Source: Candidatus Kapaibacterium sp. (GTDB lineage: Bacteria; Bacteroidota; Ignavibacteria; Kapaibacteriales; Kapaibacteriaceae). Taken from it: a stretch of DNA of 6,296 nucleotides. Below the pieces are notes generated by a model, which was not told the origin of the DNA, ran no database searches, and saw only the letters and a list, made by a program, of their open reading frames with translations. The number at the start of each line of letters is the position of its first letter. Position 1 is the first letter of the stretch. Made by a program: the position numbers and the translations under genes. The stretch is from contig JAURNF010000137.1 of the NCBI GenBank assembly GCA_030830285.1, positions 1-6,296 on the forward strand. The letters run 5' to 3'. Below are positions 1 to 6,295 of the stretch, piece after piece.

Positions 1-1
1 A

Positions 2-91
2 TCGCCGGGCACTGTCCGTATGCGTGTTCAGCGCGCCAAGGCAATCCTACGAGTGAAGCTTGCTCACCTTGCTGCCGAGGTGAAGCGATGA
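2..91 (+). CDS. C-terminal end of an ECF-type RNA polymerase sigma factor (partial, 5' end outside window)
   Basis: Only the last 29 codons and the TGA stop are in the window. The frame reads SPGTVRMRVQRAKAIL and continues to a basic tail ending AEVKR. This matches the recognition-helix part of sigma-70 region 4 in ECF sigma factors, where a serine/proline-glycine-threonine-valine turn is followed by a helix of the form xSRxxRARxxL that contacts the -35 element. The protein would direct RNA polymerase to a specific set of promoters. Its stop (89-91) overlaps the ATG (88-90) of the next gene, the usual arrangement for a sigma factor and its translationally coupled anti-sigma factor, and that gene has anti-sigma-like features. 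Region 2 is not visible, so the ECF subgroup cannot be assigned. Another region-4-like HTH regulator (LuxR type) is possible but less likely given the arginine pattern and the neighbour. Confidence 0.8.
   Translation, partial: SPGTVRMRVQRAKAILRVKLAHLAAEVKR
77..82 (+). promoter_or_regulatory. Ribosome binding site for the putative anti-sigma gene
   Basis: GAGGTG lies inside the sigma-factor coding end, five bases before the ATG at 88. It supports 88 as the start rather than the internal Met5 codon at 100. Together with the ATGA stop/start overlap it implies translational coupling to the sigma gene. Confidence 0.6.
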
Positions 92-1092
92 TCTCAAGCA
101 TGCATATCCTGGCACAAAAGTATCTCGATGGTGAGATGACTGACGTTGAGCGCTCGGCATTTCTTGATGATGTCGCACGTGATCCTCGAGTTGCAGAGAT
201 TCTTGAACTCGAGACGCGTCTCGACATGGCTCTCATCGATGATGCATTTTCGATTGAACCACCCGCATATCTACGCTCGGCAGTGCTTGAGACGGTTGCG
301 TCCAACAATCCAGGCATTCCATCGCACGGACTTAGGCGCGTTATGTGGAGCCTCGCGATGAGTATGATGCTTGTCGTCGCACCAGTGAATCTCGATGATG
401 CTATGGATACCATGCGAAGCGGCACCATGGCCTCGCGTCCAGTGCGTGCTGGGGATTCGACGGTGTTCACAACACCAACGCAAGATCAAGCGTCAACGAC
501 AACAGCTGATGCACTGCACATAGATGCGCAACCTCGTATCGATCAGACGCAACCTATAATCGCTCCTTTGCACGCTCACGGCATACAAGTGGAGCGTCCG
601 TCTGCAGACGTAGCGGATGCTTATATGTCAGGCCTTGCCACCTATTCTGACGATGTGCGAGGCTCTTCAGGTCAGCTATCGGGCGTAGTAGCGCCAGCTG
701 TGGCGAGTATTCGATACAACCTCACTGACAACGATAACGTCCGGTACTATGTCGAATCGGGCGTTGTTGCATCCAACATGCAGTCGACGGTATTTGTTAA
801 CGGTTTAGCGCAATACACATCGCAACAGAAATTGGCGCCATTCGCTGTCGTGGGTGTCCAGGGCGTGATTCTGTCAATCCCGATGCTTGACAGAAGCATT
901 ACAGGCTCACTCGCGCTCGGCATTGCGTCGGTTGGCCCTCTAGCAATGGCCGACGTTGCCATGTCTGTTCTTCAGATAGGGGATGCCTCGCTTGATGCAG
1001 GCGTTCGATTCATCGGCGCAGTCGATCTACGTCAGCGCAGTGCCACGTTCATGCAGCCACAGCCATTCCTCAGCGTATCCCTTGGGCTGTAA
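88..1092 (+). CDS. Putative membrane anti-sigma factor with beta-rich C-terminal domain
   Basis: This 334-residue protein probably holds the upstream ECF sigma factor inactive at the inner membrane. Residues 8-50 (core YLDGEMTDVER, then FLDDVARDPRV) resemble the helical N-terminus of anti-sigma domains, where a YLDGEL-type helix packs on the sigma factor. There is no zinc-binding His/Cys motif and no cysteine anywhere in the protein, so it would be a zinc-free type. Residues about 84-101 (MWSLAMSMMLVVAPV core) form one hydrophobic segment preceded by two arginines, predicting a cytoplasmic N-terminus and a periplasmic remainder. Residues about 105-205 are a Thr/Ser/Ala/Asp/Gln-rich linker. 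Residues about 205-334 alternate polar and hydrophobic residues in strand-like stretches (SIRYNLTDNDNVRYYVESGV, FAVVGVQGVILSI, PFLSVSLGL), like an outer-membrane-protein or other beta-sandwich/barrel fold. The last residue is Leu, not the aromatic typical of BAM-inserted barrels. The anti-sigma role rests mainly on gene order, the N-terminal motif and the topology; an unrelated membrane protein is possible. Confidence 0.65.
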   Translation: MISSMHILAQKYLDGEMTDVERSAFLDDVARDPRVAEILELETRLDMALIDDAFSIEPPAYLRSAVLETVASNNPGIPSHGLRRVMWSLAMSMMLVVAPVNLDDAMDTMRSGTMASRPVRAGDSTVFTTPTQDQASTTTADALHIDAQPRIDQTQPIIAPLHAHGIQVERPSADVADAYMSGLATYSDDVRGSSGQLSGVVAPAVASIRYNLTDNDNVRYYVESGVVASNMQSTVFVNGLAQYTSQQKLAPFAVVGVQGVILSIPMLDRSITGSLALGIASVGPLAMADVAMSVLQIGDASLDAGVRFIGAVDLRQRSATFMQPQPFLSVSLGL

Positions 1093-1168
1093 GTCACGCG
1101 AGGAGAGCGGACTAGGTGATGTTTGGCACCGAGAAGGATCTACATTACAAACAGAGAGGATGATTCAC
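1093..1168 (+). other. Short intergenic gap, no terminator seen
   Basis: The 76 bases between the anti-sigma-like gene and the WD40-like gene contain the Shine-Dalgarno site at the right end but no convincing hairpin with a T-run and no full promoter. Read-through, and hence one operon from the sigma factor to the SBBP gene, is the simplest reading. A weak internal promoter cannot be excluded. Confidence 0.4.
1153..1160 (+). promoter_or_regulatory. Shine-Dalgarno site that fixes the start of the WD40-like gene
   Basis: AGAGAGGA (core GAGGA at 1156-1160) ends eight bases before the ATG at 1169. The in-frame ATG at 1160 overlaps this site and so cannot use it. The farther upstream start at 983 lies inside the preceding gene with no signal peptide directly after it. 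The ATG at 1169 is followed immediately by a clean signal peptide, so the site and the protein sequence agree. Confidence 0.7.
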
Positions 1169-3316
1169 ATGAATCGAACTGTATTCATACTCGTAATGCT
1201 CATTGTGATCAGCGGCGCTCTAACCGCGCAGACGCAGTTTCCTGATGTGTTGTGGGAACGAGGTGGGAATACACGTCCAGCGTACGACATCGCACCACTA
1301 TCGAAGGGGCGTCTGATTGTTGGTTCCTATGATGGATCGGTGCGTGTGTGGGATCTCGCAACAAGGAGTAGCACTCTCACCTTGATCACTTCTAGATTTC
1401 TTGGTGGACGAGCCATGGGAGTGACACCTGATGAGGAGATGGTTGTAACAGGTGACGCAGATGGTTGGGTGCGGTGTTGGTCGATCGAGTCGGGACGTTT
1501 GCTGTTCACGTTAGGCAGACACAACGCTCGGATCAATGATGTCGCGTGTTCTCCGACAGGACAATGGGTAGCCGTAGGCGATAGCGCCGGTGTGGTGCGT
1601 AGGTGGGATCTAGATAGTCGCACTATCCTTGACACGATGCTGCTAACGTCGCCTATACGTTCTATCAGCGTTAGTCCAGACGGACGTTCGATGGTTGTTA
1701 CCACGTCTCTGGCGGATGGTAAGAATCCTGACACTGTGCCGAATCCGGCACGGATAGTTAGCATTCCAGGACTATCAGTTCGCGCCATAATTGACGGTGT
1801 TGCCCCAGGGTCAGGTGGAACGTCGCCCATCTATGAAGCTGCGTATGTAAGTTCTTCCGAAATCTACATGGTAACGTCTAATGCGATACTCACCGTTGAT
1901 GGCGCGACCGGTGCGGTGTTGGACCGGCGGTCTGTTGACTATGGCATTGCTGGTGGACCCGAGTTTCTTGTGGTAGAGGACTCTGCGCGCGTGATAACTG
2001 CAGGAGTCCTGTTCGCGGGTCTGCGACGATACGTGAAGGGTCGGTCAGATGTCGACACGATCATTGAGTTCGGACGTCAGGTGTCAGCTCTTGCTGTCGA
2101 CCGGAAGAATCGGCGCCTCTTCATGGCTACCCAGGGAAGCGACGTACAGATATGGGACCTCAGTGCCGATACGTTCATGTTCGACCTTGAGGGGATGACC
2201 GGGTACCTCAGGCGTGCAGCGTGGACCAACGATGGCTCACGGATCGCTACAGCATCTACAAGTTCGGATCGCATTCGCCTTATTGATGCTGTTGATGGAT
2301 CGGTCGCGGAGAATGTCGTCAATCCTCCATGGGGATTCCCGACCCCTGCTGCAATGACGTTTGACAATGACGCGACGTCTCTCTATTTCACACCTGTTGG
2401 TGATGACGGGGTGCGACGATTGAGACGGTTTGATCTACGCACTAGTACATTGGATGACAGATTCACGCAACGGGCGAGCACCGTCGTTACAAGCAGAAGT
2501 ACCAATCGCGTAATAGTGCTGAGTCGCGACAGTGTTTTCGCATTGGAGTCGGGTAACCCACAGCCCCTTGTCGCCTCAACAATTGATGTGTGTAGTCCGT
2601 GGGTGGCAGTATCGACGCGTGACGGCCGGATCATCACGAGTTGTGCGGACAGTACCCTTCGCATCCTTGATGGTCTTACTGGGCAAGTCCTTTCAACGGT
2701 TCCTGTTTCGTCTTCCGTGGTCGATATCCTCGTGCCAGCATCTTCTGATGGTAACGCCGACGTACTGGTACTCCTCCACTATGGCCGAACACAACCCGAT
2801 GCAGTCGATGCGGTGATCGTAGATGCATCTACGTTGCAGGAGGTCTCTTCGCTTTCAGCCATTGGAACCCCATTTATTGATGGCTTTCTTGGCAATCGTA
2901 TAGCCTGTTCAAGGTCGGCGGAGTTCTTTGCTGTTGGGCAGGATGATGGAACAATAGCGATCATCGAGCGATCTACGAGATTGCGTGTCAAGACCCTTGA
3001 AACTGGAGGTTCTCCAGTCACGTTCATTACAGTGCATCCTGAACGCGAATGGATGGTTGCTGGTACTGCTGATGGACGGGTACTGCGACTGAACGACCCA
3101 TGGCCCAAGCCGACATCATCTGTTGTAGACGCTGATGTTCTTACACCAGAGCAGTTGCGGAACGCAGATGTTGTGCAATGGTACCTCCTTGATGGTCGCT
3201 GTGTAGGTATCGGTGCGGATCACCATCTGCTATACCCGCATCAACCACATGTTGTCGTGGCTCGATTCGGCAACCGAATCAAAACCCAACTGATCCTATA
3301 TGGAGCAATGCGATGA
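1169..3316 (+). CDS. Secreted WD40-like beta-propeller protein with T9SS-like C-terminal sorting domain
   Basis: From the ATG at 1169 the protein has 715 residues. The longest open frame starts at 983, but that adds 62 low-complexity residues overlapping the previous gene. Residues 1-20 are a Sec signal peptide (NRT, a hydrophobic run, then ALTA before Gln21). Residues about 40-645 carry divergent WD40-type blades: GSYDGSVRVWDL (52-63), GDADGWVRCWSI (95-106), GDSAGVVRRWDL (137-148), GSDVQIWDL (323-331), SSDRIRLID (365-373), ADSTLRILDG (493-502), QDDGTIAIIE (591-600) and GTADGRVLRLND (632-643). Spacing and length suit two propellers, but the blade count is uncertain. Residues about 655-715 look like a short T9SS type A sorting domain: VQWYLLDGR, then HVVVARFGNRIKTQLIL. 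WD40 propellers bind proteins or ligands and are not usually enzymes, so a surface or secreted binding role is likely; the ligand is unknown. It lies 76 bases after the anti-sigma gene and overlaps the next gene by ATGA. A PQQ-like or other propeller is the main alternative. Confidence 0.82.
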   Translation: MNRTVFILVMLIVISGALTAQTQFPDVLWERGGNTRPAYDIAPLSKGRLIVGSYDGSVRVWDLATRSSTLTLITSRFLGGRAMGVTPDEEMVVTGDADGWVRCWSIESGRLLFTLGRHNARINDVACSPTGQWVAVGDSAGVVRRWDLDSRTILDTMLLTSPIRSISVSPDGRSMVVTTSLADGKNPDTVPNPARIVSIPGLSVRAIIDGVAPGSGGTSPIYEAAYVSSSEIYMVTSNAILTVDGATGAVLDRRSVDYGIAGGPEFLVVEDSARVITAGVLFAGLRRYVKGRSDVDTIIEFGRQVSALAVDRKNRRLFMATQGSDVQIWDLSADTFMFDLEGMTGYLRRAAWTNDGSRIATASTSSDRIRLIDAVDGSVAENVVNPPWGFPTPAAMTFDNDATSLYFTPVGDDGVRRLRRFDLRTSTLDDRFTQRASTVVTSRSTNRVIVLSRDSVFALESGNPQPLVASTIDVCSPWVAVSTRDGRIITSCADSTLRILDGLTGQVLSTVPVSSSVVDILVPASSDGNADVLVLLHYGRTQPDAVDAVIVDASTLQEVSSLSAIGTPFIDGFLGNRIACSRSAEFFAVGQDDGTIAIIERSTRLRVKTLETGGSPVTFITVHPEREWMVAGTADGRVLRLNDPWPKPTSSVVDADVLTPEQLRNADVVQWYLLDGRCVGIGADHHLLYPHQPHVVVARFGNRIKTQLILYGAMR
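3302..3305 (+). promoter_or_regulatory. Ribosome binding site for the SBBP protein gene
   Basis: GGAG inside the end of the WD40-like gene sits seven bases before the ATG at 3313. Another ATG at 3308 is in the upstream gene's frame and encodes its penultimate Met, so it is not a start. The site supports 3313 and coupled translation. Confidence 0.5.
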
Positions 3317-5970
3317 CCATTGCTCGTGCGACCGCAACAGTTATTGCGATTGTACTGGTGGGTACAATTTTGCTCACGGCGCAACAACCTATCCAGGTCC
3401 AGTGGTCTACATATCTGGGTGGTAGTGGCAGAGATGAGGCAAGGAGTGTCGACTGCGATAACGATGAAAACGCCTACGTGTGTGGAGTGTTCAATAGCTC
3501 AGACTTTCCCGCGCCTCGTGGCGTGTCGGGTCCGCAGGACAATGCCGGGCCGGGCTACCTCGCAAAGTTCTCACCCGATGGCAACCTTCTGTGGCTAATG
3601 TGGCTTCGAGGATTCTCACCGCACGAGGTCGCCGTTTCCGATGGTGGTCTGCTTGTGGTCTGTGGCATCGCTGATGCAGGAGCGAACACTCTTGGAGGTA
3701 CTCAGTCGGGGATGGCTGGAACTACCGACGTCGGCGTTGTGCTTGTCGCGTCGAACGGTGAGCGTCTTGCATCGACAACCATTGGTGGAACTCGCGACGA
3801 CATAGGAACAAGCATCGACATTGTCGGCGACCGTATCTATGTTGCTGGAATCACGTTGTCGACGGACCTGCCCACAACACCTAATGCACCGCAGCGGACG
3901 TATGGAGGGGGCGGATCACTCGGACAAGGCATCGGAGATGGTGTTGTTGCGAAGCTCGTGATCGATAGATCCGGACCGTCAGTGCGTGTTGTACCCGAGA
4001 TTGTGTCATACTACGGTGGACGGTACCTTGATGAGATCCTCTGCATCCGCAAACGCAACACGCTGGGTGAGGTCTACCTTGGTGGTCGCACACGTAGCGA
4101 CAACCTCCCGGGCAGCAGATACATTTCGTCTGGCCGTTCAGGAGATGTGTTCAATGACGATGGTTTCATTGCCCGTCTCGACAGCAATCTGCGTCCAGTG
4201 TGGCATATGTACATGGGCGGTTCAGGCAATGATGTTGTCTACGATGTGCAGCCTCGGATCGAGTACGATCAGTCAATCACAACCTCTGCCGTGAGTCTTA
4301 CCGCCTGCGGCGCATACAACGGAGGCTCCTTTCTCAATCCAGTCCGCAGCTTCCCGCCACCGGCCGACCCGCCCTATGCGGGTGGTAGCCAATTCGGAGG
4401 TGATGCGTTTGCGATGCAAACGTCTGGATTTTCGAATTCCGTTCGGTGGCTTCAAGTGATCAGTACCCCAAATGATGATGTATGTGTGGCACTGCCTCGC
4501 AACGGAAGTCTATATGGATTGCCGCTTGTTTTCTCGAATGGAGCTATCGGACCCTTCGTAGGTGCACGTGGATTCGATGCGTACCTATGGACGATCGAGT
4601 ACCGCGGCAATCGTGATGAAGTTGAACGATATCAAGGTAATGCCGATGAGTGCATTCTGGACGCCGATTTCCAGAGGTTCGGTTATGGTGGAAGAGCTGT
4701 TCGTGCCGGTTCGCGCGGAGAGTATTTCTGTGGCTCAACCAACAGCACGACACTCCCCGGAACCTCAGTCCAAGACGCCTCGTTCCAACGGACTAACGGG
4801 GGTGGCATCGATGGCTATATCGTGCGTACAGGATGCTCAAACCGTCGTCCACAACTCGTGGCAAACGACAGTGTGTTCTGTAGTGAAGCAGACACAGCAG
4901 TAGTGACGTTCTCGTATCCGACTGCAACTGCCCAATGGCCTGATGGTTCGCAAGGTCAGACCTATGTGGCACGTAGTACAGGTGTCGTGCGTGTTCGGTA
5001 CACCACCACGGGCGGCTGCAGTGAATTCGTTGACAGTGTAATCATCCGATCAGGTGTCGTGCCCCGAGGTGTGCTTGGTCCGTCTGATACGGTAGAGCTC
5101 TGCAGTAGTGCCGACTCTGCAATAATCACGCTCTCCGGAGTAAACACTAATGCAGTCACATGGAGTGGTGGTAAGCCATTAGGCGATAGTGCCATCGTTG
5201 TTTCAACGCCAGGGCTGTATACCGCAGTTCTTACGTCTGCCGATGGATGTGTAGTCACAACTAACACAGTGGTGGTCCGTAATCGAGCCATCGACACCAC
5301 GACTCGAATTGAAGCAACCATTGTCACAGAAGACAGCATTAGTCCTGGCTCGCGCTTCGACGTAGTGTTGCGTCTGCTTGGGGGCACACCCCCAATCTCG
5401 TACCCCGACAGCTGGTCTGGGAAACTACGATACAATGGTACTGTGCTCCTGCCGCTGTTCCCATTTTCTGTTACGCAAACACTCGACGCCATTGTTGAGG
5501 CCACCACATCGGCGCAACGATCATACGGTGGCGACACGTTAGCCATCATGCCCTTTGCTGCGGCATTGGGAGACACAGACACAGTAGAGTTCGCATTGAG
5601 TGACATCACGTACTCGCCTTGTCCAGGACGTCAGGCTGACGTGTCCATCCCGATCTCGATCGCTGGGATTTGCCGAGCCAATGGTATCCCACGTTTCATC
5701 AACGCAAGCTCGGCTCGAATCGCAATCACGCGCATACACGGTGGGACAGAGCATTCTCCGCTTGAAGTGACCGCAGGAGGGCAGGATGTTGAGATGGCGG
5801 ACGCGCAGCTGTGGTCGATCCTCGGCGAAACTATCCCATTACAACGGCGAGTAAGCGAAGGACATACTGCCCAATGGCACTATTCTGGCCCCCTTCCATC
5901 GGGATTCTACATCGTGGTAGTGCGCGCAAATCATGATGTAGCCACTGCCCCGTTGAGGATCTTTCGCTGA
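3313..5970 (+). CDS. Secreted SBBP beta-propeller / Ig-like / cohesin-like protein with T9SS sorting domain
   Basis: This 885-residue protein has domains that can be read in order. Residues 1-23 are a signal peptide (hydrophobic run, LLTA before Gln). Residues about 30-505 hold degenerate SBBP (seven-bladed propeller) repeats: WSTYLGGSGRDEARSV with AYVCGVFNSSDFP (31-66), TIGGTRDDIGTSI with IYVAGITLSTDLP (156-187), SYYGGRYLDEIL with VYLGGRTRSDNLP (232-266), MYMGGSGNDVVYDV (299-312) and YFCGSTNSTTLPGTS (471-485). Residues about 513-579 and 586-656 are two related Ig/PKD-like modules, each with a cysteine pair (C523/C569 and C597/C646) likely to form disulfides outside the cell. Residues about 670-798 resemble a cohesin-like fold (RFDVVLRL, GKLRYNGTVLLP, VEFALSDITYSP, SIPISIAGIC). 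Residues about 801-885 match a T9SS type A sorting domain (AQLWSILGE, then LPSGFYIVVVRAN, ending LRIFR). No catalytic motif is seen. It is expected to be a surface-anchored or released adhesion or scaffold protein, translationally coupled to the WD40-like gene. Confidence 0.85.
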   Translation: MTIARATATVIAIVLVGTILLTAQQPIQVQWSTYLGGSGRDEARSVDCDNDENAYVCGVFNSSDFPAPRGVSGPQDNAGPGYLAKFSPDGNLLWLMWLRGFSPHEVAVSDGGLLVVCGIADAGANTLGGTQSGMAGTTDVGVVLVASNGERLASTTIGGTRDDIGTSIDIVGDRIYVAGITLSTDLPTTPNAPQRTYGGGGSLGQGIGDGVVAKLVIDRSGPSVRVVPEIVSYYGGRYLDEILCIRKRNTLGEVYLGGRTRSDNLPGSRYISSGRSGDVFNDDGFIARLDSNLRPVWHMYMGGSGNDVVYDVQPRIEYDQSITTSAVSLTACGAYNGGSFLNPVRSFPPPADPPYAGGSQFGGDAFAMQTSGFSNSVRWLQVISTPNDDVCVALPRNGSLYGLPLVFSNGAIGPFVGARGFDAYLWTIEYRGNRDEVERYQGNADECILDADFQRFGYGGRAVRAGSRGEYFCGSTNSTTLPGTSVQDASFQRTNGGGIDGYIVRTGCSNRRPQLVANDSVFCSEADTAVVTFSYPTATAQWPDGSQGQTYVARSTGVVRVRYTTTGGCSEFVDSVIIRSGVVPRGVLGPSDTVELCSSADSAIITLSGVNTNAVTWSGGKPLGDSAIVVSTPGLYTAVLTSADGCVVTTNTVVVRNRAIDTTTRIEATIVTEDSISPGSRFDVVLRLLGGTPPISYPDSWSGKLRYNGTVLLPLFPFSVTQTLDAIVEATTSAQRSYGGDTLAIMPFAAALGDTDTVEFALSDITYSPCPGRQADVSIPISIAGICRANGIPRFINASSARIAITRIHGGTEHSPLEVTAGGQDVEMADAQLWSILGETIPLQRRVSEGHTAQWHYSGPLPSGFYIVVVRANHDVATAPLRIFR

Positions 5971-6002
5971 TTAGAAGGAAGCTGCTCTGCCTCAAACGCA
6001 AA

Positions 6003-6031
6003 CGTCCCACCACACGCTGTGTGATGGGACG
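6003..6031. terminator. Strong stem-loop in the convergent 3' region, likely terminator
   Basis: Two 13-base arms, CGTCCCACCACAC and GTGTGATGGGACG, flank a three-base GCT loop, with one C-A mismatch on the + strand. The hairpin begins 32 bases after the stop of the SBBP gene. On the + strand no T-run follows it. On the - strand the hairpin is followed by TTTGCGTTTG, a broken T-rich tract, so as an intrinsic terminator it suits the leftward recombinase-like gene better. It may still stop or stabilise the operon transcript as a plain hairpin. Confidence 0.6.
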
Positions 6032-6102
6032 CTGGAGTACACCGTACGGGAAGACCCCAATCCGTGAAGAGACCCATCACTACGTATCAATGTACGTTTA
6101 CC

Positions 6103-6143
6103 GGGTCAGTGAGTCAACAAACTTGTGTCAACTCACTTGACCC
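6103..6143. repeat. Second inverted repeat spanning the stop codon of the leftward gene
   Basis: GGGTC plus AGTGAGT (6103-6114) pairs with ACTCACT plus GACCC (6131-6143), 12 pairs with one bulged T at 6138 and a 16-base loop. The right arm and the edge of the loop include the last codons and TGA (complement at 6128-6130) of the - strand gene. No T-run follows on either strand, so a classical terminator is unlikely. It could be an mRNA 3' structure or a protein-binding palindrome. Confidence 0.45.
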
Positions 6144-6295
6144 ATCAACTTCTTCACCTTACTAATCGTTCTCGGTGAACAATCAACGATTCTCTGAATC
6201 TCGGAGTATCGGAGTCCACGTCCGAGTAGTTTCTGTATCTCTACGTTCTTTGGTTTGTTCAGGAATCTCTTCACGTTCTCTCCACTCCCACGAGG
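6128..6295 (-). CDS. C-terminal helix-turn-helix tail of a probable serine recombinase (partial, 5' end outside window)
   Basis: Reading leftward, 55 codons and a TGA are present; the rest lies beyond the right edge. The visible part starts PRGSGENVKRFLNKPKN, continues EIQKLLGRGLRYSEIQRIV, and ends with SPRTISKVKKLM and a short tail. The middle and last stretches form a helix-turn-helix with RYSEIQRIV as the first helix, DCS as the turn and PRTISKVKKLM as the recognition helix. The order of a GRP[RK]GS-like hinge, an FL..K.. helix and an HTH ending TVxKVKKL is characteristic of small serine recombinases (resolvases/DNA invertases) in Bacteroidota. The catalytic serine domain cannot be seen, so the activity is inferred. 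Alternatives are another HTH_Hin-type regulator or a transposase tail. GC is about 46% by hand count, below the neighbouring operon, which fits an accessory or transferred gene. It converges on the SBBP gene. Confidence 0.6.
   Translation of the reverse strand, partial: PRGSGENVKRFLNKPKNVEIQKLLGRGLRYSEIQRIVDCSPRTISKVKKLMGQVS

Noticed and set aside
1118..1125. GATGTTTG resembling the Bacteroidota -7 element (TAnnTTTG)
   Set aside because: The first T of the consensus is missing and no matching -33 TTTG lies at the expected distance. The Shine-Dalgarno-rich style also makes this promoter class uncertain for this organism.
1327..1830. Open frame of 167 codons on the - strand
   Set aside because: It is antisense to the WD40 blades, has no ribosome site or recognisable domain, and its Arg/Thr/Ser composition fits a shadow frame.
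4962..5609. Open frame of 215 codons on the - strand
   Set aside because: It lies wholly antisense to the Ig-like and cohesin-like part of the SBBP protein, and its translation is Ser/Thr/Val-rich without domain features, as expected for a shadow of a real gene.
5831..6013. Open frame of 60 codons on the - strand crossing the end of the SBBP gene
   Set aside because: It is mostly antisense to the conserved T9SS sorting domain, overlaps the terminator-like hairpin, and shows no domain or ribosome site.
6082..6097. Small inverted repeat ACGTA/TACGT with a six-base loop
   Set aside because: A five-pair stem with AT-rich ends is expected by chance and has no T-run or promoter context.
6071..6147. 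Nine-base direct repeat GACCCATCA at 6071-6079 and 6139-6147
   Set aside because: Nine bases in a region already full of short complementary words is weak evidence for a target-site duplication or recombination site. The second copy partly overlaps coding sequence and the palindrome arm.
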